Source of the DNA: Mariniphaga anaerophila
GTDB taxonomy: Bacteria > Bacteroidota > Bacteroidia > Bacteroidales > Prolixibacteraceae
DNA: 64,000 nucleotides
Direction: 5' to 3'
NCBI RefSeq assembly: GCF_900129025.1
Contig: NZ_FQUM01000008.1
Location: 62,001 to 126,000 of the forward strand
Each line of letters opens with the position of its first letter. The first letter of the stretch is position 1. The notes below the pieces were generated by a model, which was not told the origin of the DNA, did no database searches, and worked only from the letters and a program-made list of their open reading frames with translations. The position numbers were made by a program, and so were the translations under genes. This document shows positions 25,612-34,472 of the stretch, piece by piece.

Positions 25612-26358
25612 TTATTTGGGTTGAAAAATCTTATTCTTTATAAGCCCCCATTTTTGCAGCCTGAATTGCAACGACGTTTGCAAAACGCCAATGCCGTAAA
25701 TGCTGCTGTTTTTTATGTTAATGCTCGATGCGTCGTCGAAATATTTGGTGGGGCAGGTAACTTCTGCAATGTCGTATCCGGCGTACCAAATCTGGGCAAG
25801 CATCTGGTTGTCGAACACAAAATTATCGGAGTTGGCGTTGTAGTTTACATTTTCCAATACTTCGCGGGTAAACGCGCGGTATCCGGTGTGGTATTCCGAA
25901 AGTTTGGCATTCATTAATATATTCTGAATGAATGTTAGTCCACGGTTTGCAACGTATTTAACAAGCGGCATTCCGCCTCTGAGAGCGCCTTTCCCCAAAA
26001 TACGCGAGCCGAGAACAACATGGTACAGTCCGCTTCCTAATATGCTGGCCATGGCAGGAACAAGTTTCGGGGTGTATTGATAATCCGGGTGGAGCATAAT
26101 TACAATATCGGCACCAATTTCGAGAGCCTTGTTGTAACACGATTTTTGGTTTCCGCCGTAACCGGTGTTTTTTTCGTGAACGATGATGTGTTTTATCCCT
26201 AGTTTTTTGCCCACTTCTACGGTCTCGTCTTTACTAAGGTCGTCTACTAATATAACATCATCTACAATTGTAAAATCAATTTCGTTGTATGTAATTTCCA
26301 GTGTTTTGGCGGCGTTGTATGCTGGCAACACAACTACAACTTTTTTCCCGTTAATCAT
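25612..26358 (-). CDS. DPM1-like family 2 glycosyltransferase
   Basis: A 248-residue GT-A enzyme. Motifs are VVVVLPAYNAAKTLEITYNE, DVILVDDLSKDETVE, NTGYGGNQKSCYNKALEIGA and MLHPDYQYTP (the DxD-like metal site is HPDYQY here), followed by VLGSRILGKGALRGGMP and EYHTGYRAF. This resembles polyprenyl-phosphate glucose or mannose synthases. The ATG at 26358 directly precedes the conserved fold; the upstream extension is poly-Lys and low complexity and was not used. First gene of the operon with the two GT39 genes. Confidence 0.85.
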   Translation of the reverse strand: MINGKKVVVVLPAYNAAKTLEITYNEIDFTIVDDVILVDDLSKDETVEVGKKLGIKHIIVHEKNTGYGGNQKSCYNKALEIGADIVIMLHPDYQYTPKLVPAMASILGSGLYHVVLGSRILGKGALRGGMPLVKYVANRGLTFIQNILMNAKLSEYHTGYRAFTREVLENVNYNANSDNFVFDNQMLAQIWYAGYDIAEVTCPTKYFDDASSINIKNSSIYGIGVLQTSLQFRLQKWGLIKNKIFQPK

Positions 26359-26484
26359 TCCTTTTTTTTTAATGAGCGGTAAAAATAGCAAGAAAAAAGG
26401 AGAGCGTTTATATGAATGAAAAATATATCTGCTTTTACGCTAACCCGAATGGCAGAACATTTTAATGAAATAGTTTTTTCCTGA

Positions 26485-27417
26485 CTAAAAAACCGGATTG
26501 GCGTCAGATTCCATTAATTCAAACAGCACACCTTCTCGAAGGGCGAAATTCGTCTGGATAATTTGCGAAATGCCTGAGGCTTCAACCAACAACCCAATTA
26601 AAATCATTGCCGGGACAATGAGGTCGATGCGAACCGGATCCATCCCTTTTATGTTCATGCGTTGTTCCCGGGTTGATTCCACAAGCAAGTAGTACACCCT
26701 CCAAAAGTCTGCCATCCTTATTTCCTGTTTTTTTCGTGGCTTTTCTTCCGGATTAACCTGATCGATGATATCTGCAATTGTATCAAAAGTACCCGAGCAT
26801 CCAACAAGTGTTTTTACCTTGTGAAGGCTGCACTGCTCAAAGGCCGCTTTGTGCCATTCGAAATAAAAGTTTCTCAGGGTTTCAATTTCGTTCGGTTTTA
26901 TGGGGTCGGATATGGCAAGTTGTGTAACAACATGGAACATCCCCGCAGGCTGACTTTCTTTCCAGTTTAGCTCTTTTTTGTGAGCTATGATTAGCTCGTT
27001 GCTGCCTCCGCCAATGTCTAAAATGACAGACGGATTTCTTAAATTACCAAGGGCCAGCAGAACTCCCTTGAAAATGAGGTCGGCCTCCTTTTTCCCGGAA
27101 ACCACCCTTATTATCCATCCCGATTCTTCGCTTACTTCATCGAGAAACGGGATTTTGTTTACGGCGTCGCGAACGGCTGATGTTGCAAACACGCACACTT
27201 TTTCGACCCTATGTTCTTCTATAATTTTTTTTTGTGTTAAAATTGCTTTGGTAACACGAGCGGTGGCTTCTTCACTAATCTGATGGGATTTTATCTTGCT
27301 GTCGCCAATTTTTACCAATTGCTTGCTCTGATGCAATATGTTGAACCTCGGTTTGTTAACTTCCGCTATTAATAAATTGCAAGTGTTTGTGCCCAAGTCA
27401 ATAACAGCTACCCTCAT
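26485..27417 (-). CDS. Ppx/GppA family phosphatase (exopolyphosphatase type)
   Basis: A 310-residue ASKHA-fold protein. It starts VAVIDLGTNTCNLLIAEV (phosphate-1 motif) and has SAVRDAVNK, the phosphate-2 motif VILDIGGGSNELI near residue 135-147, and LVGCSGTFDTIADI near 220. Family members hydrolyse terminal phosphates of polyphosphate or pppGpp. Its 310 residues correspond to the short (domain I-II only) type. It is codirectional with the GT2-GT39 operon downstream (127-nt gap) and lies 6 kb from the VTC gene, which may make its substrate. Confidence 0.88.
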   Translation of the reverse strand: MRVAVIDLGTNTCNLLIAEVNKPRFNILHQSKQLVKIGDSKIKSHQISEEATARVTKAILTQKKIIEEHRVEKVCVFATSAVRDAVNKIPFLDEVSEESGWIIRVVSGKKEADLIFKGVLLALGNLRNPSVILDIGGGSNELIIAHKKELNWKESQPAGMFHVVTQLAISDPIKPNEIETLRNFYFEWHKAAFEQCSLHKVKTLVGCSGTFDTIADIIDQVNPEEKPRKKQEIRMADFWRVYYLLVESTREQRMNIKGMDPVRIDLIVPAMILIGLLVEASGISQIIQTNFALREGVLFELMESDANPVF

Positions 27418-28072
27418 CTCGTGCTTTTTAAGTGAAACAATACTTTAAAATTGAAAAATGTTCAAATGTAAGTTTTACCCTGATTCTTTTAAACGCAATG
27501 TTTGTCCAACGAGTGTGTGTGTTGATATGGGGAAGGCTTCTGTTTGTATTGAATGAAGCGTTATTTTTTTCGCTTCCTTCCGGATGTGTTTTCAAAAAGA
27601 AATGCTGTTCAATTGTTTGTATGGACTGAAAAAGACACCGCCGGGAAAGAATCGAGACTGCGGTTTCACCCCTCTGGATTTGAGTTTTAGAATTGCCCGA
27701 AAATTCATTGTCGGGCCACTTTTGTTTTGCAGGGTGTTGAAACTGTCTTGTGACTTTTTGATGAGAAAGTTGCGGTGATACCAAACGGAAAATATTTCCT
27801 GCAACAAGTGCGGGAAACATCTTTTTCGGGAGTTTTAGGATGGTTCTTAAAACTTCTATCCCCCATTTCATGCGCTAAAGGTAGAAAGAATTTTGTGAAC
27901 CAAATTCAAATTGCCAGGTTGTTTTTTACCCGGAGCATGAATTTTAAAAGAAGATTTACATTGTTCTTTTAATGCCGTTTTATAAGCGAAAAAAGCATAA
28001 CCCGTTCAAATACAAAAACGTCGGTTAATGCGTTGCTTTTAGGTGTTGTTTCTGTTTTTGCAGCAGAAGTTT
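27418..28072. other. 655-nt region without a supported gene
   Basis: Lies between the Ppx gene and the glucosaminidase gene. Short frames exist on both strands, the longest about 147 codons on the minus strand (27428-27871), but they are poor in recognisable motifs and have unusual composition for this genome. Only the Ppx promoter element was recognised. It may be a decayed gene or a non-coding RNA locus. Confidence 0.4.
27463..27470 (-). promoter_or_regulatory. -7 promoter element for the Ppx gene
   Basis: Read on the minus strand it is TACATTTG, a full TAnnTTTG match, 45 nt before the ATG at 27417. A TTTA at about 19 nt further upstream could be the -33 element. Confidence 0.5.
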
Positions 28073-29014
28073 CTAACGTGCAGGCCTTTTTTTGTGCAAA
28101 TAAATAACCTCTCCGGCTTGCGGTTGCTCTCCCGGTTTCATTCTGTTGCGGCGGTAAAGCGGCTTCAGTTTCAATCCATACATTTGCGAAATAAAGTGCA
28201 TCGTTTCGCCCTGGGACGCCGTGTGGTATAATTTATCTTTTGACGCCTTTCTGTGTTTTGTTTCAATGTAAACTACTTCATTGGGTTGCGGGCGGTATCC
28301 AGCTCCATGGTCGTTAAATTTGTACAGCTCCCATGTTTCAATTCCAAGCGATTGTGCCAGTATTTCGTAGGTGTCGCCTTCGCGGGCAACAACTGCTTTC
28401 AGGTCGTTTATTTTGATAATTTGGCGTCCTCCGTACGGATTGATAACCAACTTGTTTGAAATGCCCTTGTGAACCGGAGTATTCCGGGAGTTTACTGTTA
28501 ACGGACGAATTGTTTGTTTTAGATCGAGCTTGTAAAGCTGGTTGTCTTCAATTATTTTAATAAGCGACTTGTCGTAATGACGTGCGGTTGCGTACCCCGC
28601 TTCTTTCAGCCCTTTTGCCCAGCCTTTGTAATCGGTAGGCGGCAAGGTAAACAGGAATGCGTAACGCGGGTTGCTCATCAAAAAATTGGTGTGGTCGATG
28701 TACGATTCTTCAACCGATTTGTATTTGCGAAAGCATTCGCCTTTTTCATCATCATCGTAATAGACCCGTTTCCCCGTCCAGCTTCTTTTGCACTTTATGC
28801 CGAAATGGTTATTGGATTTTCGGGAAAGCTCGCTGTTTCCGTTTCCCGACTCAAGTACGGCCTGGGCCATTTTTATACTTGCAGGAATTCCGCTGCGACC
28901 CATCTCTTCAATGGCAAGTAGCTGATATCTTAGAATATACTGCTCCCTTGACATTTGAGCCTGTGCCGTAAAAACGATTGTAATAAATAGAAATATGATG
29001 AATCCCTGCTTCAT
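28073..29014 (-). CDS. Exported glucosaminidase (GH73-type) with LysM domains
   Basis: A 313-residue protein with a signal peptide (about 1-19, ending TAQAQ). Residues about 22-165 are a mannosyl-glycoprotein endo-beta-N-acetylglucosaminidase-like domain: GIPASIKMAQAVLESGNGNS (with the likely catalytic Glu), NNHFGIKC, and the YKSVEESYIDHTNFLMSNPR block. Two LysM-type peptidoglycan-binding segments follow (about 205-255 and 262-308), the second ending AGEVIYLHKK. It probably cuts peptidoglycan glycan strands during growth or division. Stands alone, divergent from cdd. Confidence 0.88.
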   Translation of the reverse strand: MKQGFIIFLFITIVFTAQAQMSREQYILRYQLLAIEEMGRSGIPASIKMAQAVLESGNGNSELSRKSNNHFGIKCKRSWTGKRVYYDDDEKGECFRKYKSVEESYIDHTNFLMSNPRYAFLFTLPPTDYKGWAKGLKEAGYATARHYDKSLIKIIEDNQLYKLDLKQTIRPLTVNSRNTPVHKGISNKLVINPYGGRQIIKINDLKAVVAREGDTYEILAQSLGIETWELYKFNDHGAGYRPQPNEVVYIETKHRKASKDKLYHTASQGETMHFISQMYGLKLKPLYRRNRMKPGEQPQAGEVIYLHKKRPAR

Positions 29015-29191
29015 TGCTACTTTGTTTTTCAGATTTTGATGCCTAAAATAGGCGGTTTCTGATTGCTGTGGTAGTAAAATGCCAATGTTTTATGAACATC
29101 TTTACGTGAATATCACTTTTGTGCTGCTTTTGTTTTGCTTTTTGCTCCTGCACTACATTATAAAATTGTACTTTTGAACAAAATCATTAAT

Positions 29192-29674
29192 ATGCGAACG
29201 AAAGAATTGCGGATTTTCGTATATGAATATTCCTCGGTTTCGGAGTTACCCGAGGCCGATCAAAAGCTTGTTTTGGCTGCACGCGAAGCTTCCGACAGGG
29301 CATACGCTCCGTACTCCCGCTTTAATGTAGGAGCAGCGTTACTTTTGGAAAATGGCGAGGTGGTTACCGGAAATAATCAGGAGAATGCTGCATTTCCGTC
29401 CGGACTGTGTGCAGAACGCGTTGCGCTTTTTTATGCGCAGGCAACTTTTCCTGATGTAGCTGTAAAAGCAATTGCTGTAACTGCATATGGCGACCGCGGA
29501 TTGGTAGATGATTCGGTAAAACCTTGCGGTTCCTGCCGCCAGTCAATGGTTGAGACGGAAATCAGGCAAAAACATTCCATCCGTATTATTTTAGACGGTA
29601 AGAAAAAAATTCAGATTTTCGACGGGATTGATAATTTACTTCCGTTTGCCTTTAAACCGGAATCACTGGACTAA
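29192..29674 (+). CDS. cdd: Cytidine deaminase
   Basis: Deaminates cytidine and deoxycytidine to uridine forms in pyrimidine salvage. The 160-residue protein has the zinc motifs CAERVALF (Cys-Ala-Glu, catalytic Glu) near residue 74-81 and PCGSCRQ near 112, plus YAPYSRFNVGAALL near residue 38-51, all diagnostic of the homotetrameric CDA type. The in-frame TTG at 29135 would add 19 non-conserved residues; the ATG at 29192 gives a typical length. Its last 23 nt overlap the convergent RluA-family gene. Confidence 0.94.
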   Translation: MRTKELRIFVYEYSSVSELPEADQKLVLAAREASDRAYAPYSRFNVGAALLLENGEVVTGNNQENAAFPSGLCAERVALFYAQATFPDVAVKAIAVTAYGDRGLVDDSVKPCGSCRQSMVETEIRQKHSIRIILDGKKKIQIFDGIDNLLPFAFKPESLD

Positions 29675-30368
29675 ACTGGTTTTCGCGAAAAAGCTTTACA
29701 AATTCGTTCCAGACTTTATCATCCGGCGGTTCTGCAATAATAGTTATCGGCGTTTTCTTTACCGGATGCATAAATTCCAGCTTCCGGGCATGCAAATGAA
29801 TTCCCTTGTCGTTGTTGGCACGTGGAAATCCGTATTTCAAATCGCCTTTTATTTTCAGATTTATTGTTCCCAGTTGCACCCTTATTTGGTGATGTCTGCC
29901 GGTAAATAAACTGATTTCCAGAAGATGGTATCGCTCGATGCTTGCCACATGGCGGTAGGTTAGTCGCGCATACTTTGCTCCCGGCACCGGCTTGGAATAA
30001 GCGTAGCTTTTGTTTTGTTCCTGATTTTTTTTGAGATAATGTTCCAGCGTGTCGGTGTGTCTTGGCGGACGTTTGTTTACCACGGCCCAGTATGTTTTGC
30101 TAATAGAATCACGTTCCGAAAACATCTTGTTGAGCCGTTCCAGTGCCTTTCCTGTTTTTGCCAGCAGCACAATGCCGCTGGTTGGCCTGTCGAGGCGGTG
30201 GGGAAGACCAACGAAAACATTGCCCGGCTTGTTGTATTTGTTTTTCAGGTAGTCTTTCATGTCATCCACCAGCGTTCGCTCCCGGGTAATATCAGACTGA
30301 ACCAGCTCTCCGCAGGCTTTGTTAACGGCAATGATATGGTTGTCTTCGTAAAGTATTTCCACCTTCAC
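29652..30368 (-). CDS. RluA-family pseudouridine synthase
   Basis: A 238-residue rRNA/tRNA-modifying enzyme. The catalytic motif HRLDRPTSGIVLLAKT (Asp in HRLD) lies near residue 57-72 and the family GRHHQIRVQL near residue 160-170. It converts specific uridines to pseudouridine; the target site cannot be told. It has no S4 domain, as in RluA and TruC-like proteins. It overlaps cdd by 23 nt at its 3' end and follows panB on the same strand after 33 nt. Confidence 0.9.
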   Translation of the reverse strand: MKVEILYEDNHIIAVNKACGELVQSDITRERTLVDDMKDYLKNKYNKPGNVFVGLPHRLDRPTSGIVLLAKTGKALERLNKMFSERDSISKTYWAVVNKRPPRHTDTLEHYLKKNQEQNKSYAYSKPVPGAKYARLTYRHVASIERYHLLEISLFTGRHHQIRVQLGTINLKIKGDLKYGFPRANNDKGIHLHARKLEFMHPVKKTPITIIAEPPDDKVWNEFVKLFRENQFSPVIPV

Positions 30369-30401
30369 AGTTTAAGCGCCGAGCACAAGGCTCAGGCGGA
30401 T

Positions 30402-31217
30402 TTAGTATTGTTCTTTTTCGTTGGGAAAATCCATCGACTTTACATCTTCAATGTAATTGCCAACCGCACCCTTAATTTCGGCTGCCAGGTTGTGGTAGCG
30501 ACGCAGAAAACGTGGCGAAAACTTTTGGGTGATCCCCAGCATGTCGTGGAGAACCAGTACTTGTCCGTCTACGCCTCCTCCGGCGCCAATTCCGATAACG
30601 GGAATTTTAAGTTCGCTGGCTACCTGTTTTCCCAGTGCTGCCGGAATTTTTTCCAGTACAATGGCAAAACAACCTGCCTCTTCCAGTAATTTGGCATCGT
30701 GCATTAACTTTTCAGCCTCTTCTTCTTCTTTGGCTCTTACTGTATAAGTTCCGTATTTGTGAATGGATTGCGGCATCAATCCGAGATGCCCCATAACCGG
30801 TATTCCTGCCGATAAAATTCGGTTTGTAGATTCAATAATTTCTGCCCCGCCCTCGAGTTTTACAGCATCTGCAGCAGTTTCTTTCATTATTCGGATGGCA
30901 GAATTGAGTGCTTCGCGTGAGTTTCCCTGGTATGTGCCAAAAGGAAGGTCAATTACAACCAACGCGCGTTTTACCGCCCGTACCACAGACGAGCCGTGGT
31001 AGATCATTTGGTCGAGGGTAATGGGTAATGTGGTTTCGTGCCCGGCCATTACGTTGGACGCCGAGTCGCCCACGAGAATAATATCGATTCCTGCTTCATC
31101 TACTAAACTGGCCATGCTGTAATCATAAGATGTCAACATGCTTATTTTTTCACCCCTCAGTTTCATTTCTGATAACCGGTGCGTGGTTACCCTTTTTATT
31201 TGGCTTTGTACTGACAT
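30402..31217 (-). CDS. panB: 3-methyl-2-oxobutanoate hydroxymethyltransferase
   Basis: Makes ketopantoate from alpha-ketoisovalerate and methylene-tetrahydrofolate, the first committed step of pantothenate synthesis. The 271-residue protein has [20 protein letters not shown], the metal motif [14 protein letters not shown] near residue 47-60, VKLEGGAE and [20 protein letters not shown] near residue 205-225, all PanB hallmarks. It is followed by the RluA-family gene after 33 nt. Confidence 0.95.
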   Translation of the reverse strand: MSVQSQIKRVTTHRLSEMKLRGEKISMLTSYDYSMASLVDEAGIDIILVGDSASNVMAGHETTLPITLDQMIYHGSSVVRAVKRALVVIDLPFGTYQGNSREALNSAIRIMKETAADAVKLEGGAEIIESTNRILSAGIPVMGHLGLMPQSIHKYGTYTVRAKEEEEAEKLMHDAKLLEEAGCFAIVLEKIPAALGKQVASELKIPVIGIGAGGGVDGQVLVLHDMLGITQKFSPRFLRRYHNLAAEIKGAVGNYIEDVKSMDFPNEKEQY

Positions 31218-31377
31218 TTTTCTTTAATTCAGAATTGGCTACAAAAATAGCCAAAGGATTTGCCACTGCAAAATAGTTTTTTTGCAATGAATTCTATTCA
31301 CTTAACTTTTATTAACCACAGCTGGTTTGGGATTGCAGGAAGTTTCTTTAATTTGTCTTTTAATAATGATTCAGAAT

Positions 31378-32670
31378 ATGAGAAAGTTTTTGGCAAGTGT
31401 TCTTTTGGTAATTATTGGTTCATTCATGTTTTTTGTGGAAACTCAGGCACAAAGTTTTGCTGACAGTTCTGCTTTGTACTTTTTTATTAAGCGTGAACTG
31501 AATACCGGTGCTGTTTTTTCCTTTGACTCCGGAAGGGAAGAGTACCGTACCGAAAAGTTTCGGAATTTTGAAGAACTCACAAAAGGAATGGCCAGTTTCC
31601 GGTGGGAGAGCCGCAATTGGATTTTTTTGCCATACCGTCAGGAGGCCTGGAACATTGCATTTGAAGCCGGCCCTTATTTGGGAAAAGGAGATTGGATTGA
31701 CAGTTCGGCTGTTCAGTCGATTGATGCGGAGCAAAAACTGGTAGGAGTGGGAACAAATGTTCAGGCAAATTATACCGCCCGATTTTATTTCGACCGAAAA
31801 AATTATACACTGGTGAGTGTGAACGCGTGGGGAACTTATGATTTGTTTAAACGGAAAACAGAAGGTTCTCTTACTGATACAAATCAGGCAATATTTCCAT
31901 ATAATCAGGAGTCAGAACTCTCGAAGTTACGGTATGGCCTTCGGGCAAAAGCCGGTTGGGGAATTGGACGGGTAGTGCCGATGAACCATTACATGACTGC
32001 CGCCTGGTTATTGGAAAAGTACTATCCGGGAAGGCTTTTTTCTGATGCCGAAATTATGAAAGTGGCTCGCGAAATTGCCCGGATTAAGCACCAACGCGAT
32101 GTGCGTGCAGGGCACTTTGCAGACCAGGAATGGGAGCAGTTTTCCGATTTTCTGAAAGAAAAACTGTTTTTGAAAAGACCCGAAGCCAGTTTGGCCGATT
32201 GGGAATTGTCGGAGATTCGAACGCGTTTCAGTGGTTCACGGGTTGAGTTTGGACCGTTTTTTAACTATTTCAACCGCGAACCCGATTTTGTTTACGGAGG
32301 TTACGTGAGGTACGAAAATCAGAAATATTGCAGCCATAAATGGAACAGGAATATAAGTGCCGGACTAAGCTATAACAGCTACAAAAGAACCGACTGGATT
32401 TTGCTGGAAACCGATTTGGGCTGGAGCTGGTATCCCAATCTCAGGGCAGAATACGGATTCGGATTGAAATATCTTCCGGGAGTGGCAGTTCCCAGTCTTG
32501 ATGAGATGGGGCCAATCAGGCATAATTTTATTCCTTATTTACAACACTTCAGCCAGGTCAATTCAAAAATTAGAATTGAAACAACACTGGCCTGGCGCAT
32601 TGCTTCCACTGAACAATTTATTCTGCCCGGGCCGGAGTTAAGTGTTTCGGTATACAGAAGCCGGTATTAG
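31378..32670 (+). CDS. Exported protein of unknown function
   Basis: A 430-residue protein with a signal peptide (about 1-25, ending ETQAQ) that I do not recognise. The mature part has many aromatic and alternating residues and ends in a run of beta-like strands with a C-terminal Tyr (VSVYRSRY), which could fit an outer-membrane or periplasmic beta-rich protein. The in-frame TTG at 31327 adds a non-signal-like extension, so ATG 31378 was chosen. It stands alone; the MNT gene is convergent 12 nt away. Confidence 0.55.
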   Translation: MRKFLASVLLVIIGSFMFFVETQAQSFADSSALYFFIKRELNTGAVFSFDSGREEYRTEKFRNFEELTKGMASFRWESRNWIFLPYRQEAWNIAFEAGPYLGKGDWIDSSAVQSIDAEQKLVGVGTNVQANYTARFYFDRKNYTLVSVNAWGTYDLFKRKTEGSLTDTNQAIFPYNQESELSKLRYGLRAKAGWGIGRVVPMNHYMTAAWLLEKYYPGRLFSDAEIMKVAREIARIKHQRDVRAGHFADQEWEQFSDFLKEKLFLKRPEASLADWELSEIRTRFSGSRVEFGPFFNYFNREPDFVYGGYVRYENQKYCSHKWNRNISAGLSYNSYKRTDWILLETDLGWSWYPNLRAEYGFGLKYLPGVAVPSLDEMGPIRHNFIPYLQHFSQVNSKIRIETTLAWRIASTEQFILPGPELSVSVYRSRY

Positions 32671-32682
32671 CTGCCTTGTTTG

Positions 32683-33066
32683 TTATTTTGAGCCTGTCAT
32701 CCGCAGGTTAATTCCGCTAATATCTGCGTACATAGAATAGGTAACCATCTCAAATTTGTCGCACTCGTAACTATTGCCAGAGTAAATTTGTTTTCCGGCT
32801 TTTAAAATTTCTGCCCGTAAAACAACAGATGCTTCTTTTAAATCTATCAGATCGATATTAATATCGATCAACGTTGCCAGTGCTTTTTGCATATCTCTGC
32901 GGTCTGCCACTGAAATTTTATCAGGGGACAGAAATGCCAATTCCAGGTCACTCTGAGAAGTGTGTAAATCTGTTGCGTAACTTCCAAAAACGTATAGTCC
33001 GGAAAGGTTATCAAACCTCTCTCGTAGAAAATCTATGATTTTTGTTTCTAACTCTCTGTCTAACAT
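32683..33066 (-). CDS. MNT-type nucleotidyltransferase (MntA antitoxin-like), orphan
   Basis: A 127-residue protein with the minimal nucleotidyltransferase signature GLYVFGSYATDLHTSQSD near residue 23-40, GSxAx9-10SDxE, then NIDLIDL near residue 68-74 carrying the third acidic residue. The second Asp of the SDxD pair is Glu (SDLEL). MntA-like proteins are antitoxins that AMPylate a paired HEPN toxin. No HEPN gene lies next to it: the downstream neighbour is convergent and the upstream one is an acyltransferase 26 nt away. It may be a solitary antitoxin or a regulator. Confidence 0.78.
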   Translation of the reverse strand: MLDRELETKIIDFLRERFDNLSGLYVFGSYATDLHTSQSDLELAFLSPDKISVADRRDMQKALATLIDINIDLIDLKEASVVLRAEILKAGKQIYSGNSYECDKFEMVTYSMYADISGINLRMTGSK

Positions 33067-33092
33067 ACTTGTCTAATTGTTAAATGTGCCTT

Positions 33093-34202
33093 TTAAACCC
33101 GTATGAAGATTTTCTTTTTGTACATAAAATAGAGCACCAGCCAAATTACCGCGAGGTTACCGACAATCAAAAGCACGTTGCCATTTTCGCCTAGTGGTTT
33201 TGCCAGCCATCCGAGGAAAAATCCTGTTATGCGTGAAACATCAACAATGCGGGCAAAAAGATAGACAAAGATAGAGTTCATTCCGATTACCTGGAAATAA
33301 AAAGCCCATTTTTTGAATCCCCAATGATCAATAATCAGATAAAATAAAGCCATCAGTAAAAAACTAATGCCACCTGTAAGCAGATTGAACGGGGAGGTCC
33401 AGCAGCTTTTTATAATCGGATAAAATGTAGACAGAATAAGCGCCAAAACAATACTTGTAACGCCGGCAGCAGATAAATATCCCAATTTCTGCCAGTCGTT
33501 GGTTTTTTTGCTGCGTAATATACTTCCGGCAAAAGTTCCCATCAAAGTAATTCCTGTTGCCGAGAGGCTGCAAAGAATCCCCTCAGGGTCGAAAGTTCCG
33601 CCGTGAAGCCGTCCCGGAAGAAGCATCCTGTCGATGTATCCGTTTATGCATCCTTCGGGCGTTAAAATTCCTGCTCCAACTCCCGGAACCGGAATGAGCA
33701 ACTGAATTATTCCAATGCCGGTTAAAATACTAGCCAGCCAGATTAATCGGCTGCGGATTGAACGGAAATAGATGACAATAACAGCTGCAAAAAAGTATGC
33801 AGTACCGATTTGTCCGAGCACACTTGCAATTCGTCCGTCTTCAAAACCATTACGAAAAGTTCCGTTATATAAAATACCCAAAACGATAAGCAGAATGAAA
33901 CGTTTAAATGTTTTGACAAGAAGCTTTCGCTGAGGAACATTTTTTTCCAGTTTTGAAATGATTGAAAATGGAATGGCCACGCCCGAGATGAACATGAACA
34001 GCGGGAAAATCAGGTCGTAGAAATGAAATCCGTCCCACTTAACATGGCGCATTTGACTTTCAAGCCAGTCGGCACCAGTTATTTGCGAGAGTGTTACTAC
34101 TAAAAGGCCTCCGCCTGTAATCCAAAACATGTCAAATCCGCGAAGAGCATCAAGAGAATGGAGTCGTTTCCGGGGTTCGGTACGTGTAGGTTTTGTTGTC
34201 AT
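33093..34202 (-). CDS. DUF5009/HGSNAT-like membrane acyltransferase
   Basis: A 369-residue polytopic protein with about ten membrane segments. The N-terminus has RLHSLDALRGFDMFWITGGG near residue 12-31 and then FHFYDLIFPLFMFISGVAIP, the marks of the DUF5009 / heparan-alpha-glucosaminide acetyltransferase group, which moves acetyl groups across the membrane to sugars. In Bacteroidota these often act with polysaccharide degradation, but no such genes are adjacent. Followed by the MNT gene after 26 nt. Confidence 0.82.
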   Translation of the reverse strand: MTTKPTRTEPRKRLHSLDALRGFDMFWITGGGLLVVTLSQITGADWLESQMRHVKWDGFHFYDLIFPLFMFISGVAIPFSIISKLEKNVPQRKLLVKTFKRFILLIVLGILYNGTFRNGFEDGRIASVLGQIGTAYFFAAVIVIYFRSIRSRLIWLASILTGIGIIQLLIPVPGVGAGILTPEGCINGYIDRMLLPGRLHGGTFDPEGILCSLSATGITLMGTFAGSILRSKKTNDWQKLGYLSAAGVTSIVLALILSTFYPIIKSCWTSPFNLLTGGISFLLMALFYLIIDHWGFKKWAFYFQVIGMNSIFVYLFARIVDVSRITGFFLGWLAKPLGENGNVLLIVGNLAVIWLVLYFMYKKKIFIRV

Positions 34203-34472
34203 ATTATTGATGATTGAAAGTCCGAAAATAGCAAACTTTTTTGTGTAATTGAAATAATAGGTCTGCTTTTCCGGCCAACGGGGTTAAAATACAATTCTGC
34301 CTTTTTGTCACCGGGTTTTGACAGAAGTTTTCGCTAATTTTTATCTGGTTGTGTCATATTTTCGGATCGTTTGTCAATTTCTCCGGTGGCACAGTCATTG
34401 ATATTCAGGGTTCAGTTTTTAGTGAAATTTCTGAAAAGAAAAATTTAAACAGTAACGAAATAAATTATTAAA

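Noticed and set aside
27428-27871. A 147-codon frame on the minus strand upstream of the Ppx gene
   Set aside because: No motif, basic and Gln/His-rich content, and it covers the Ppx promoter. Left as part of an unassigned region.
30375-30396. A GC-rich hairpin between panB and the RluA-family gene
   Set aside because: No T run follows it and the genes are codirectional with a short gap, so a terminator is not supported.
34316-34344. A TTGACA-like and TTATCT box pair upstream of dnaK
   Set aside because: This is the classical sigma-70 layout, which Bacteroidota promoters do not follow. A TATTTTCG at 34357 is closer to the local consensus but lacks a -33 box, so no promoter was called.
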